A stretch of 51,690 nt of DNA from an uncultured Paracoccaceae bacterium (GTDB lineage Bacteria > Pseudomonadota > Alphaproteobacteria > Rhodobacterales > Rhodobacteraceae), in contig CALICM010000058.1 in the NCBI GenBank assembly GCA_938049225.1, forward strand, positions 1-51,690. Direction: 5' to 3'. The notes below the pieces were generated by a model that ran no database searches, was not told the origin of the DNA, and worked only from the letters and a program-made list of their open reading frames with translations. A program made the position numbers and the translations under genes. Positions within the stretch are counted from its first letter, which is position 1. The number at the start of each line of letters is the position of its first letter. Shown one piece after another: positions 17,305-27,409 of the stretch.

Positions 17305-18221
17305 AGCTTCACCACTTCCCTTGCCTCGGCGTGCCGCGGTACACGCTCAAGTTCCCGATGTCGAATAGACACCTGCCATCCGGCATCTGCAAGTTGAATC
17401 GCCAACGCTTCCGCAACGCAAACCGATCTGTGGCGCCCGCCGGTACAACCAAACGCCAGAGTGAAATAGGCCTTACCTTCGGCCTTATAGGCCGGAAGAA
17501 GCATGCTTATCATATCTGCGGTTTGGTCAAAGAAAGGTTTATAAAGCGGATCTTCTGCAACATGGGCGGCGACGCGGGGGTCCTGGCCGGTTAACGGGCG
17601 CAGTGACTGGCTCCAATGTGGATTGCGCAAGAAGCGACAATCCAAGACCATATCTGCGCTGCGTGGCGTCCCACGCTTGAAAGAAAATGATTGAACCGAA
17701 ACGGTCAATTCATCAGTACCTGCAGGGCCAAACCAGCGCGTGATCTCGGTCCGCAGTTCATGCGGCGACATATTTGAGGTATCGACCAAGACATCCGCCA
17801 GGCCAACCAATGGCGCAAGAAGCGCCCGCTCGGCCTCAATCCCCGCCAGCAATGTACCGTTGGGGGCCAGAGGGTGGCGTCGGCGGGTCTCGGAGAAGCG
17901 ACGCAGCAGGGTGTCGGTGTCGCTGTCCACATAGACCAGCGAGACGTTCAGATGCGGTTGCGCTGCAAGCTCTTCCAGGGCCGCCGCCAGAGCTTGGGCG
18001 CTGAAATCGCGGGTCCGCGCGTCGATGCCCACGGCCAGCGGGCGTTCATGGGGCCCGCCCGAGAGAAGGCGCATCAGCAGGGACAAGGGCAGATTATCGA
18101 TGGCTTCGAAGCCCAGATCCTCAAGGGCATTGATCGTGGTCGATCGCCCGGCGCCGGAAGGGCCGGTGACAAGGACCACATCTTGTTGGGTGGCCATTGT
18201 GGGGTCAGACGACGCGGGCAT
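17301..18221 (-). CDS. rapZ: RNase adapter protein RapZ (nucleotide-binding)
   Basis: A 306-residue P-loop protein of the RapZ/YvcJ family, which binds UDP- or amino-sugar signals and in enterobacteria directs RNase E to small RNAs. Walker A GPSGAGRST is near the start; the conserved C-terminal region contains FSFKRGTPRSADMVLDCRFL and FGCTGGRHRSVCVAEAL. The ATG at 18221 follows GGAGCTATCAG; ATG 18197 is an internal alternative. The start overlaps the hprK end by 17 bases. The RNA-adapter role in alphaproteobacteria is less certain. Confidence 0.94.
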   Translation of the reverse strand: MPASSDPTMATQQDVVLVTGPSGAGRSTTINALEDLGFEAIDNLPLSLLMRLLSGGPHERPLAVGIDARTRDFSAQALAAALEELAAQPHLNVSLVYVDSDTDTLLRRFSETRRRHPLAPNGTLLAGIEAERALLAPLVGLADVLVDTSNMSPHELRTEITRWFGPAGTDELTVSVQSFSFKRGTPRSADMVLDCRFLRNPHWSQSLRPLTGQDPRVAAHVAEDPLYKPFFDQTADMISMLLPAYKAEGKAYFTLAFGCTGGRHRSVCVAEALAIQLADAGWQVSIRHRELERVPRHAEAREVVKL

Positions 18222-18699
18222 CTGATAGCTCCTTGGGTGGTGCGTCGGGGTTCACCAACAACGGATCGCGGCCATATCGCAGGCACGCCATAAGCTCGTA
18301 CGCAAGATTTGGACGATTTTTTCCGGTTATCAACGGCAGTGCAGCATGATCGGTGCCGATTTTTCGCACCTGCGGTAAGCGGGGCACATCGAGACCAGCC
18401 CCCTCGCGATCCAAATCGACCACCACTACAATCCGCGCCTGGGCCTGATAATTCAATCTTATCAGACCGATACCCCGTGCCTCGATGAGTCCGGCCAGGG
18501 GGCGGGGCGGGGTGCCCCAGAGTATTCCCTCAAGCGTGGTCACTTGTACTTGATCATCCGCCACCAGCAGCCCGCCAAGACCGATTAACTGCAAGGCGAG
18601 CGTGGATTTGCCGCTGCCGCTGGCCCCGGTGATCAGCACCGCTCGGTCCGCGACAGCGACGCAACTGGCATGCAGGATCTGGGGGGCGGGGGGGATCAT
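18205..18699 (-). CDS. hprK: HPr kinase/phosphorylase, short alphaproteobacterial form
   Basis: Serine kinase for HPr. From ATG 18699 it is 164 residues and consists only of the C-terminal kinase domain, lacking the N-terminal domain of Firmicutes HprK, as is usual in alphaproteobacteria. Walker A is GASGSGKST; VADDQVQV and EARGIGLIRL are the family signatures. The start overlaps the chvG stop by four bases (ATGA), and GGAG precedes it, so it is translated in one operon with chvI-chvG. Confidence 0.92.
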   Translation of the reverse strand: MIPPAPQILHASCVAVADRAVLITGASGSGKSTLALQLIGLGGLLVADDQVQVTTLEGILWGTPPRPLAGLIEARGIGLIRLNYQAQARIVVVVDLDREGAGLDVPRLPQVRKIGTDHAALPLITGKNRPNLAYELMACLRYGRDPLLVNPDAPPKELSDARVV

Positions 18700-20435
18700 A
18701 CGGGCAACTCCACCACAAAGCGCGCGCCCAAGGGGGGCGTGTCTGGGCCCGCGCCATGTGGGCGAATGTTCTCGGCCCATATAGTGCCATCATGCGCCTC
18801 TACAATCTGGCGTGATATCGCCAGGCCAAGGCCCGAGTGGTTGCCGAACTCCTCGGTTTGCGGGCGTTCCGAATAGAACCGGCTGAACACATCCCCAAGG
18901 TTCGCATCAGGGATGCCCGGTCCGTCGTCCTCGACCGTGATCCGCACATGACCGGTCTCGGTCAAGCGGGTGTGGAGGCGGATCCGGTCCCCCTCGGATG
19001 CGAACGAGATGGCGTTGGTCACCAGGTTGGTGAAAACCTGTGCAAGCCGACCCTCAAGTCCGACAATTTCCAGGGGAACGCGGCCAAAACCTTCGACCAG
19101 GGTGGCGCCCTTCTTCTCGGCCTGCTCGGCGGTAAACTCGATAATATTGCTCAACAGCAGATGCAGGTCGAACGCTTGCCGTTGATCACGAACCAATTCC
19201 CCATCCAAACGTGACGCGTTCGAGATGTCCGTCACCAGCCTGTCTAGTCGGTCCACATCTTGCTTAATGACGTCCAACAGCCTCTGGCGCGCGTCTTCTT
19301 TCTTGGCATAGGGCATGGTTTCCACGGCCGAGCGCAGGCTGGTCAGGGGGTTTTTTATCTCGTGCGCCACGTCCGCCGCGAAGCTGCCGTTCGCCTCGAT
19401 TCGGTCGAATAGGGCTTTGGTCATCTGCTGCATGGCGCCTGAAAGATAGCCAATCTCGTCAGGCCGCGCGGTCATGTCGGGGATGGTGATTCGCTCGGGA
19501 TTCAGTTTGCCCGAGCTTTTGTTACTGCCATCCTGAGCAGCCTCTGCCAGATCGCGCAAAGGCCCTACGATGGTATTGGCCAGCACCAAGCTGAGGATGA
19601 TCGAGATGATACTCGCCAGGGCAAAAACTTGCAGGATCCGCTCGCGGTCGCTGCGAATGATAACATCCAGATCGCCCGGGCGGGTGATAAGGACCACCGC
19701 ACCGATGACGCCTTCTTCGCCAACAATCGGTGCGCCGACGCTGAGAACTTGGTCGCCGCTGTCCGTACTGCCTGAGTCCTGCACCACCTCGCCCATCTCA
19801 AGCGCCTGCGCGGCAAGCGGTTCCGCGGCTACAACCCCAAGGGGGAAAGCCTGCGCCCGGCGTTCCGCAAAAATGCGCGAGATCCGCTCCCACATATCAG
19901 CCATTATGGTGGTGAAAGCGGTCGTGCGCTGTGCCTCGATGCGGATGATCTCGCTGGCGGGGGTGGCCTGACCGTTGGCTGAAAACATGCCCACCAGCCG
20001 CGCCTCAGGGTCGAACAAGAACATCCGCGTTTCGGTCACACGCTGCATCCGGCTGAGGGCAACCATCGCGGGTACAGGGTCTTCGCGCAGTGCGCCGGGG
20101 CTGAACTCCTCGGCCAACACGCTGGAGACCAGCCGCGCCTCGGTGATCATACTGCGCAAGCGCAGCTCTTCCAGACCACCTTGGGATTGGTTCAGAAACA
20201 GAACCCCTGTTAGCAGAACACCCAAAGCAACCAGGTTGAAGGTAATGATCTTGCGCGAAAGCGGGGATCGGCGGCCAAACCGGCGTTTCCAATCCATGAT
20301 GACCGGATTGCCATCCGCGCGATCATCCCGATGGCTGTTGGCCTCAGACGAAGAGGCGGGCGAAGTTCGCCCGCCCGTCAGGATCACCTTGTGCCTGGCT
20401 ATGGGTCTTGCGTCCGCCTGGCGGCGATCCGACAT
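18696..20435 (-). CDS. chvG: Sensor histidine kinase ChvG
   Basis: Membrane kinase of the ChvG/ChvI (ExoS/ChvI) system, which senses acid or envelope stress. 579 residues: basic cytoplasmic N terminus, TM1 near 66-83, a periplasmic sensor domain, TM2 near 285-303, HAMP, then FAADVAHEIKNPLTSLRSAV with the phospho-accepting His, and the ATPase region with NLVTNAISFA, VEDDGPGIPD and SGLGLAISRQIVEAH. It starts five bases after the chvI stop. Confidence 0.95.
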   Translation of the reverse strand: MSDRRQADARPIARHKVILTGGRTSPASSSEANSHRDDRADGNPVIMDWKRRFGRRSPLSRKIITFNLVALGVLLTGVLFLNQSQGGLEELRLRSMITEARLVSSVLAEEFSPGALREDPVPAMVALSRMQRVTETRMFLFDPEARLVGMFSANGQATPASEIIRIEAQRTTAFTTIMADMWERISRIFAERRAQAFPLGVVAAEPLAAQALEMGEVVQDSGSTDSGDQVLSVGAPIVGEEGVIGAVVLITRPGDLDVIIRSDRERILQVFALASIISIILSLVLANTIVGPLRDLAEAAQDGSNKSSGKLNPERITIPDMTARPDEIGYLSGAMQQMTKALFDRIEANGSFAADVAHEIKNPLTSLRSAVETMPYAKKEDARQRLLDVIKQDVDRLDRLVTDISNASRLDGELVRDQRQAFDLHLLLSNIIEFTAEQAEKKGATLVEGFGRVPLEIVGLEGRLAQVFTNLVTNAISFASEGDRIRLHTRLTETGHVRITVEDDGPGIPDANLGDVFSRFYSERPQTEEFGNHSGLGLAISRQIVEAHDGTIWAENIRPHGAGPDTPPLGARFVVELPV

Positions 20436-20440
20436 TTGGA

Positions 20441-21139
20441 TCAGGCCTCGTTATACCTATAGCCGATGCCATAGAGGGTTTCGATTGACGAGAAGTCATC
20501 GTCGTGGACTTTGAATTTCTTGCGAATCCGCTTGATATGGCTGTCGATGGTGCGGTCGTCCACATAGACTTGATCGTCATAGGCGACATCCAACAACTGG
20601 TCCCGGCTTTTCACGAAACCGGGGCGCTGGGCCAGGGCCTGCAGGATCAAAAACTCGGTCACGGTCAGCGTGATCTGCTGACCCTTCCACACCACGGCGT
20701 GGCGCAGCGGATCCATCGTCAGGCTGCCGCGGGTCATGGTTTTGGCATCCCCTTCGGGTGCTTCACGCTCGGCGTTTTCGCGGCGGCGCAGGATCACCCG
20801 GATACGCTCGACCAACAGACGCTGCGAAAAGGGTTTGCGCATATAGTCGTCCGCGCCCATCCGCAGGCCGATCAACTCGTCGATTTCCTCGTCCTTCGAG
20901 GTCAGGAAAATCACCGGCACGTCCGAGCGGGTGCGCATCTGCCGCAGCAACTCCATCCCATCCATACGGGGCATTTTAACGTCTAGAACTGCTAGATCTG
21001 GCATGACTTTTTCGAACGCGCTCAGGGCTGCTGCGCCGTCATTATACGTCTTGACGTCGTAGCCTTCGCCCTCAAGTACCATGGACACAGACGTCAGGAT
21101 GTTTCGATCATCATCCACAAGTGCGATATTCGCTGACAT
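20441..21139 (-). CDS. chvI: Response regulator ChvI
   Basis: OmpR-type response regulator of 232 residues. Receiver: ALVDDDRNI acidic pair, phospho-Asp in [13 protein letters not shown], Thr in VIFLTSKD, Lys in RKPFSQRLL. The winged helix ends in [16 protein letters not shown] with recognition helix [15 protein letters not shown]. The ATG at 21139 follows GGAACAGGTG. First gene of a chvI-chvG-hprK-rapZ-EIIA-HPr transcription unit, divergent from pckA, an arrangement shared by many alphaproteobacteria. Confidence 0.96.
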   Translation of the reverse strand: MSANIALVDDDRNILTSVSMVLEGEGYDVKTYNDGAAALSAFEKVMPDLAVLDVKMPRMDGMELLRQMRTRSDVPVIFLTSKDEEIDELIGLRMGADDYMRKPFSQRLLVERIRVILRRRENAEREAPEGDAKTMTRGSLTMDPLRHAVVWKGQQITLTVTEFLILQALAQRPGFVKSRDQLLDVAYDDQVYVDDRTIDSHIKRIRKKFKVHDDDFSSIETLYGIGYRYNEA

Positions 21140-21439
21140 CACCTGTTCCTTCTTTTCTACCTTGGCCCTCAACCCATCTAAACATGCATATGGGTTAATG
21201 ACCTATGAAAACCGCGCATCCAACAGGCGCTTTGCCACGATCTGCCGCATGCTTGCCACATTAATTCCACTGGAATAGTGGCGATAAAATGTTAATCAGA
21301 AGGTATAGCTGTCGCAATTATGGCATTCTTTGAATACTTGCCGGTTGGAATTGGCCCTCCGACACATTGCGACCAAACAGGGGAGGCGGGTGCGCGACCC
21401 GAAATGTCGCGGTCCCGTGTGCGACAGGAGAGCGACTCA
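21140..21439. promoter_or_regulatory. Divergent chvI/pckA control region
   Basis: About 300 bases between two divergent genes. It includes two interlocked dyads: ATTCC (21264-21268)/GGAAT (21272-21276) and CCACT (21267-21271)/AGTGG (21277-21281). These are candidate regulator sites for pckA or chvI. No ORF with good support lies here. Confidence 0.4.
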
Positions 21440-23053
21440 ATGAACCATGGCATGGTTAACCCAGCGGCAACGCTGGAAGCGACCGGTATACCGGGGGTGA
21501 AAACAGCGCATTACAACTTGCAAGAGCCCGCGTTGGTCGAAACGGCCATCGCGCGGGGCGAAGGGGCGCTGGGGCAGGGTGGGACATTGCTGGTCTCGAC
21601 CGGCAAACATACCGGACGCTCGCCCAAAGACAAATTCGTCGTGCGCGAGCCGTCGGTCGAGGATGGCATTTGGTGGGACAACAATGCCCCCATGACGCCA
21701 GCCGCCTTTGCACGGCTGCATGAAGATATGCTCACGCATGTGAAGGGTGGTGAGTTGTTCGTACAAGACCTGTTCGCGGGTGCCGATCCCGCGCATCGGT
21801 TGAATGTACGGGTGATAACCGAGCTTGCTTGGCACAACCTGTTCATCCGCCACATGCTGCGCCGCCCTGATGCGTCCGAGCTTGAGGGGTTCTTGGCAGA
21901 GTATACCATTCTGAACTGTCCCAGCTTCCTAGCCGACCCCGAGCGTCATGGCTGCCGGTCCGAAACCGTCATCGCGATGTCGTTCGAGCAAAAGCTGATC
22001 CTGATCGCGGGGACATCTTATGCGGGCGAGAATAAGAAGTCGGTATTCACGCTGCTGAACTACCTGCTGCCCAAAAAGGGTGTCATGCCGATGCACTGCT
22101 CGGCCAACCACGCGACCGATGATCCGCATGACACAGCGATCTTCTTCGGTCTCAGCGGCACCGGTAAAACCACGCTCAGCGCGGATCCGGCGCGTACGCT
22201 TATTGGCGACGATGAACATGGCTGGTCCGATACGGGGACGTTTAACTTTGAAGGCGGCTGTTACGCCAAGACCATCGACCTCAGCCCGACGGCCGAGCCT
22301 GAGATCTTTTCGACAACCAGCCGCTTTGGCACTGTTATCGAGAACATGGTCTATGACTCTTATACCAAAGAGTTGGATTTCCAAGACGACAGTCTGACGG
22401 CCAATATGCGCTGCGCCTATCCGCTCGAGGCGATCTCGAACGCTTCGACTACCGCGCGCGGCGGCATGCCCAAAAACATCATAATGCTGACCTGCGACGC
22501 CTTTGGTGTGCTGCCGCCTATTGCTAAGCTGACACCCGCACAAGCGATGTACCACTTCCTGTCGGGTTTCACCTCAAAGGTGGCCGGCACCGAAAAAGGC
22601 GTGACCGAGCCGCAGCCGACCTTTTCGACGTGCTTTGGCGCGCCCTTTATGCCGCGTCGCCCCGAGGTTTATGGCGATCTGCTGCGTGAGAAAATCGCCA
22701 AGCATGGCGCAACCTGCTGGTTGGTAAACACGGGCTGGACGGGCGGGGCCTATGGTGTGGGGTCGCGGATGCCGATCAAGGCGACCCGGGCGCTACTGAC
22801 GGCGGCGCTGGATGGATCGCTCGCGAATGCGACCTTCCGCATGGATGATGCCTTTGGCTTCTCGGTGCCGACCTCGTGCCCTGGCGTGCCGGACCTTTTG
22901 TTGGATCCGCGGCGGACTTGGGATAAGCCCGATGCCTATGACCGTCAGGCCGCGCGGCTTGTACGGATGTTCGAGGAGAACTTCCATCAGTACGAGGCCT
23001 TTGTCGATGAGGCGGTGATGGAAGAGGCTGTGGTGTTCCGCGGCGCGATGTAA
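21440..23053 (+). CDS. pckA: Phosphoenolpyruvate carboxykinase (ATP)
   Basis: Converts oxaloacetate and ATP to PEP, the entry step of gluconeogenesis. 537 residues from ATG 21440, preceded by [27 protein letters not shown] is the substrate site, [16 protein letters not shown] the kinase-1a P loop, LIGDDEHGW the metal-binding site and [15 protein letters not shown] the C-terminal nucleotide site. Divergent from chvI; the nearby PTS regulators fit carbon-dependent control. Confidence 0.97.
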   Translation: MNHGMVNPAATLEATGIPGVKTAHYNLQEPALVETAIARGEGALGQGGTLLVSTGKHTGRSPKDKFVVREPSVEDGIWWDNNAPMTPAAFARLHEDMLTHVKGGELFVQDLFAGADPAHRLNVRVITELAWHNLFIRHMLRRPDASELEGFLAEYTILNCPSFLADPERHGCRSETVIAMSFEQKLILIAGTSYAGENKKSVFTLLNYLLPKKGVMPMHCSANHATDDPHDTAIFFGLSGTGKTTLSADPARTLIGDDEHGWSDTGTFNFEGGCYAKTIDLSPTAEPEIFSTTSRFGTVIENMVYDSYTKELDFQDDSLTANMRCAYPLEAISNASTTARGGMPKNIIMLTCDAFGVLPPIAKLTPAQAMYHFLSGFTSKVAGTEKGVTEPQPTFSTCFGAPFMPRRPEVYGDLLREKIAKHGATCWLVNTGWTGGAYGVGSRMPIKATRALLTAALDGSLANATFRMDDAFGFSVPTSCPGVPDLLLDPRRTWDKPDAYDRQAARLVRMFEENFHQYEAFVDEAVMEEAVVFRGAM

Positions 23054-23124
23054 ACGGCGTACGCAACCCCGGGGGGCTGGCTGACACTGGGCCTTTCGTC
23101 GGGGTGTTTTGAGGTGACTGCGGG

Positions 23125-24648
23125 GTGGCCCCGCGTAAGGGGCGGGCCCGCATGGGATTTGCTGTTGCAACGGGGCATGCGCTGACAACCGAGGCCGCAG
23201 AAACAGCGCTGCGGTCTGGGGGCACAGCCGTGGACGCCTGTATAGCGGCGGCCTGCATGGCCTTTGTCGTGGAACCCGTGCTGGCCCAGCCGCTTGGCGG
23301 TGGGTTTTTGATGCTTGCGCCACAAACCGGGCCCGCGACGCTTTTGGACGGCTTTGTGCAGACCCCGCGTCAAAAGCCGTCGGAAGGCGATTTAGACATC
23401 GGATCGATTACGGTCGATTTCGGCACCGCGACCCAAGACTTCCACATTGGGCCGGGGACTGTGGCAGCCCCCTGTTTGATCCCCGCCGTGTTCGAAGCGC
23501 ACGCGCGGGCGGGGCGGATGCCCATGGTAGAGGTTGTGGCGCCCGCCGTCGCGGTGGCGCGGCAGGGGCACCAGATCACTGCCATGCAAGCGCATATCGC
23601 CGGATTGGTGACGCCGATCCTGAAGGCGGATCCCGTCGTGGCGGCCTTGCATTTGGACAACGGTGCCGCCCCCACGCCGGGTACCAAGCACGCCAATCCC
23701 GCTTTGGGGGATGTGTTAGAGGTCATGGCGTTGGAGGGGCCGCGCTTTTTCACCGAGGGTGAGGTGGCGCAAGCTTTGGTAGGGCTGCCCGGCGGAGCGC
23801 TGAGCGCGTTGGATCTGCAACGCGCCAGGCCGATCTACCGCACACCTCTGTCGGTGGAGCGGTTGGGACATCGCATCGCGCTCAATCCGCCGCCCAGCTT
23901 AGGTGGGGTCCAAATCGCCCTGGGGCTCAACGCGCTGGACCATTTGCCGGATCCAGGGGAAATGGCACAGGCTTTGGCGGGTGTTGCGCGGGTCAGGGCG
24001 GAATTGCAGTTGGATTTGGATCCAACAAACGCCGGGCGGGCCCTGGATCCTGCGTTGGTGGCCCAACTGCGAGCGTCCCTGAGTGCACATAAGGCGGCGG
24101 TGCGGGGGACCACGCATATTTCGGTCATTGATCGTTGGGGAACCGGGGCGGCATTGACCCTGTCGAATGGCGAGGGATGTGGGCGCCTGTTGCCCGGGAC
24201 CGGAATTATGCCAAACAACATGCTGGGGGAGGAGGATCTGGTTCCCGAGGGGCCAACCGCCTGGACGCCTGATACGCGCCTGGCCTCGATGATGTGCCCT
24301 ACGGCGGTACGGGGACCGAATGGCGCGTTGACGATGCTGGGCAGTGGGGGATCGGCGCGGATCCGCTCCGCTCTGACCACGGTTTTAGTGGATCTGGTGG
24401 ACCACGGATTGGGTTTGGCCGAGGCGCTTGCGGCGCCACGGATGCATGTTGAAAGCGGCGATTTGGCGTTTGAGGACCTTGGCGATGAAGCGCGTCGCAC
24501 AGCGCTGCTGCGCGACTGGCCCGAGGCTGCGATCTGGCCGACCCCAGACTTCTTTTTCGGTGGGGTCCATATCGCGCAACAAGCCCGTAACGGCGCGGTC
24601 AGCGCGGCATCAGATCCGCGCCGCGATGGGTGTGCGGTAACAGGCTAG
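23125..24648 (+). CDS. Gamma-glutamyltransferase family protein
   Basis: Ntn-hydrolase of the GGT family, 507 residues and somewhat shorter than classical GGT. The autoprocessing site is GTTHISVIDRWGTGAALTLS: cleavage before the first Thr of TTH would give the catalytic small subunit; MLGSGGSARIRSAL is the glycine-rich motif. No signal peptide is visible, suggesting a cytoplasmic enzyme. A GTG at 23125 follows GAGGTG; ATG 23152, after AAGGGG, is equally plausible. Substrate (glutathione, or other gamma-glutamyl or acyl amides) unknown. Confidence 0.85.
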   Translation: MAPRKGRARMGFAVATGHALTTEAAETALRSGGTAVDACIAAACMAFVVEPVLAQPLGGGFLMLAPQTGPATLLDGFVQTPRQKPSEGDLDIGSITVDFGTATQDFHIGPGTVAAPCLIPAVFEAHARAGRMPMVEVVAPAVAVARQGHQITAMQAHIAGLVTPILKADPVVAALHLDNGAAPTPGTKHANPALGDVLEVMALEGPRFFTEGEVAQALVGLPGGALSALDLQRARPIYRTPLSVERLGHRIALNPPPSLGGVQIALGLNALDHLPDPGEMAQALAGVARVRAELQLDLDPTNAGRALDPALVAQLRASLSAHKAAVRGTTHISVIDRWGTGAALTLSNGEGCGRLLPGTGIMPNNMLGEEDLVPEGPTAWTPDTRLASMMCPTAVRGPNGALTMLGSGGSARIRSALTTVLVDLVDHGLGLAEALAAPRMHVESGDLAFEDLGDEARRTALLRDWPEAAIWPTPDFFFGGVHIAQQARNGAVSAASDPRRDGCAVTG

Positions 24649-24713
24649 AGCAAAATTTAATAAGCTGTGTTGCGGGTTAAATCGATTTCGCTCCAGCCGC
24701 CTGGCGATGCGGG

Positions 24714-25484
24714 TCAGCCCAAAAGGCCCCGGCGCAGCAAATTCAGACCCGCGAGGATCAAAACCAGCAAGGTGGCCTTGCGGAACACTTCTTGGTTCAA
24801 ACGGTCTTGCACCCAGAACCCCAATAACATGCCCGTCAGCGCGGGCAGCACCAGCCAGGCTGAAAAGGGCAAGGTGTTGGCGTTCAGCAGACCCGAATGC
24901 ATATGCGCTGCCAGAAGGACAACCGAGCCAATCAGAAAAGCGATCCCCTGGGCGCGGATCTGTTCGACCTTGGGCGTTTCACGTGCCAGAAGGTAAAGCG
25001 TGATTGGCGGCCCCCAAACGCCCGCGAGCCCGCCGAAAAAGGCGGCGAGTAGGCCGATGCCAAGCTCGACCCGATGCGTCAGGCGCGGCGGGAAGCGCGG
25101 CCGCCAGCCGATCAACTGCAGCCCCCCTGCCACGGTGACCATGCTGCCCAGAATGACAAAGAACAGCCAGTCCGGCAGTAAGATCAACAATTGGGCAAAC
25201 AAGCCGATCAGCAGCAGCAACACTAGATTGAGACGCCAGTATTTTCGCGCCGTCGCAACGGCGGCTTGAGCGCCGCCCCGAAAGGCTTGCTGCGCGTTTG
25301 TCACCAGCCCGGGCAGGATGATCGCCGCGATCGCGGCCTCGGCGGACATCAGCGCGCCAACACCGCTGACCGTGATCATCGGCAGGGCAAAACCCACAGA
25401 ACCTTTGACAAAACCGGCAAGCAGCACGGTGAGAAAGGCTGCCGCTATCGTCAATGTGCCGTACTGGGTCAGCAAGTCTTGCAT
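24714..25484 (-). CDS. TauE/SafE family sulfite/organosulfonate-type permease
   Basis: Integral membrane protein of 256 residues with about seven to eight helices. The two halves each carry the family signature (LAGFVKGSVGFALPMI and AFFGGLAGVWGPPITLYLL). Family members export sulfite, sulfoacetate or other small anions; substrate here unknown. The ATG at 25484 follows AAGGATTCCC. Divergent from the methylsuccinyl-CoA dehydrogenase gene. Confidence 0.9.
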   Translation of the reverse strand: MQDLLTQYGTLTIAAAFLTVLLAGFVKGSVGFALPMITVSGVGALMSAEAAIAAIILPGLVTNAQQAFRGGAQAAVATARKYWRLNLVLLLLIGLFAQLLILLPDWLFFVILGSMVTVAGGLQLIGWRPRFPPRLTHRVELGIGLLAAFFGGLAGVWGPPITLYLLARETPKVEQIRAQGIAFLIGSVVLLAAHMHSGLLNANTLPFSAWLVLPALTGMLLGFWVQDRLNQEVFRKATLLVLILAGLNLLRRGLLG

Positions 25485-25664
25485 GGGAATCCTTTGGTGA
25501 TGGGCAGGGTCTGACACTGGAGAAACGCACACGCAAGAATAATAAAATTACCCTTTTGAGTGCCCTGTGAGAGTATTATTGCGCGATCATTGACCTCCCT
25601 TAGGGCTGGGCTTATGGTGCACGCACCTGCGAAAAGCGATTCCGCAATGCACAAGAGTGACCCT

Positions 25665-27362
25665 ATGACCGACCCCCGACATGCCTTCGAGACGGCACCG
25701 CATCTTGCCGAGTTGACCAAACTGACGGCTGCGGCTTTGGTCGCCGCTGAAGGTATCGAAGCAACCGCCCGTGCCGCGTTGATACATCGTATCGGCGGGC
25801 TTAACGGGCGCATCTCGGGCGCGTCCCTTGAGGCGGATCAGCATGCGGCGCATGGGCTGGCGTGGCTGGCGACCTATGTCGAAAGCCTGCGGCAAATGCA
25901 CCATTGGGCGGATCGTCTGAACGCCGAGGGGCGGCTGGGCGAGATGGAATCCCTGCTGCTGCAGATCGCCTTTGGCGAATACCTTGCCCAGATCGACGGC
26001 GGCATTCCGATGAGCCAGTCCGAGATTGCCCGGCTGGCGGATTTGGGCGTGGATGGGGTCGCGCGCGCCCGGTTTCGCGACGATCCCGCCGTGACCCGGC
26101 TGATGGCTGAGGGCAACAGCGACGCCGCGCGCCAGCGTCTGGTGCGGTTGATGGCCGAGGCGCGGGGAACGGCCACCTTTGGGCTGACCGGCCTGGACGA
26201 AGACATGGAGATGATCCGCAATCACTTCCGCCGGTTCGCCACCGAGCGGGTCGAGCCCCATGCTCATGGTTGGCATTTGGCGGACGCGTTGATCCCGATG
26301 GATGTGATTGATGAGATGGCCGAATTAGGCGTCTTTGGCCTGACCATCCCCGAAGAATTTGGCGGGGCGGGAATGGGCAAAACCGCGATGTGTGTCGTCT
26401 CGGAAGAGTTGAGTCGCGGCTATATCGGTGTCGGCTCGCTGGGGACGCGGTCCGAGATTGCCGCCGAATTGATACTGGGCGGCGGGACCGAGGCGCAAAA
26501 AGCGGAATGGCTGCCGAAACTGGCCAGCGGCGAGACGCTGCCAACGGCGGTGTTCACAGAGCCAAACACCGGCTCGGACCTGGGTGCCTTAAGGACCCGT
26601 GGGGTTCAGGATGGGGCTGATTGGGTGCTGACCGGCAACAAAACATGGATCACCCATGGTGGCCGAACGGATCTGATGACCGTTCTGGCGCGCACGGCTC
26701 CAGGGACGGACAATTACGCTGGCCTGAGCATGTTTTTAGCGCCCAAGACCCGGGGGACCGCGAACCAACCCTTCCCCGATGACACAATCGCCGGGGGCGA
26801 GATCGAGGTGCTGGGATATCGCGGCATGAAGGAATACACCCTGGCTTTGGACGGACATCGGGTGCCGGGTGACGCCCTGCTTGGCGGGGCCGAGGGGCAG
26901 GGGTTCAAGCAACTGATGCGAACCTTCGAAAGCGCCCGGATCCAAACTGCGGCGCGCGCCATTGGGGTGGCGCAAAACGCCCTGGAATTGAGCTTGGCTT
27001 ACGCAACGGATCGGGTGGCCTTTGGCAAGCCCACGAAAGCTTTTCCGCGGGTCTATGGAAAGCTGGCCATAATGGCGGTCGAGATCATGGTGGCCCGGCA
27101 GTTGACCTATTACGCCGCGCGCGAAAAGGACGCGGGCCGACGCTGCGATCTGGAGGCCGGAATGGCCAAGCTGTTGGCGGCCCGCGTGGCATGGTCCGCG
27201 GCGGACAATGGGGTGCAGATCCATGGCGGGAATGGCTTTGCGTTGGAATATCCGATCAGCCGGGTCCTGTGCGACGCGCGGATTTTGAGTATTTTCGAAG
27301 GTGCTGCGGAAATTCAGGCCCAGGTGATTGCCCGCAGGGTGTTGGAACAGGGGGCGAACTGA
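25665..27362 (+). CDS. mcd: (2S)-methylsuccinyl-CoA dehydrogenase
   Basis: FAD-dependent acyl-CoA dehydrogenase of about 565 residues, longer than ordinary family members owing to an N-terminal domain of about 150 residues containing HGLAWLATYVESLRQM and GEYLAQIDGGIPMSQSEI, which I recognise from Mcd of the ethylmalonyl-CoA pathway. The catalytic core has FTEPNTGSDLGALRTRG, GNKTWITHGGRTDLM, RIQTAARAIGVAQ and QIHGGNGFALEYPISRV. It oxidises methylsuccinyl-CoA to mesaconyl-CoA and passes electrons to ETF. ATG 25665 is preferred; ATG 25647 is possible. Confidence 0.9.
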   Translation: MTDPRHAFETAPHLAELTKLTAAALVAAEGIEATARAALIHRIGGLNGRISGASLEADQHAAHGLAWLATYVESLRQMHHWADRLNAEGRLGEMESLLLQIAFGEYLAQIDGGIPMSQSEIARLADLGVDGVARARFRDDPAVTRLMAEGNSDAARQRLVRLMAEARGTATFGLTGLDEDMEMIRNHFRRFATERVEPHAHGWHLADALIPMDVIDEMAELGVFGLTIPEEFGGAGMGKTAMCVVSEELSRGYIGVGSLGTRSEIAAELILGGGTEAQKAEWLPKLASGETLPTAVFTEPNTGSDLGALRTRGVQDGADWVLTGNKTWITHGGRTDLMTVLARTAPGTDNYAGLSMFLAPKTRGTANQPFPDDTIAGGEIEVLGYRGMKEYTLALDGHRVPGDALLGGAEGQGFKQLMRTFESARIQTAARAIGVAQNALELSLAYATDRVAFGKPTKAFPRVYGKLAIMAVEIMVARQLTYYAAREKDAGRRCDLEAGMAKLLAARVAWSAADNGVQIHGGNGFALEYPISRVLCDARILSIFEGAAEIQAQVIARRVLEQGAN

Positions 27363-27409
27363 GGGTCGCAGGCAGACGCTTTGTCAACAACGTAAATGCT
27401 GTTCGCCGT

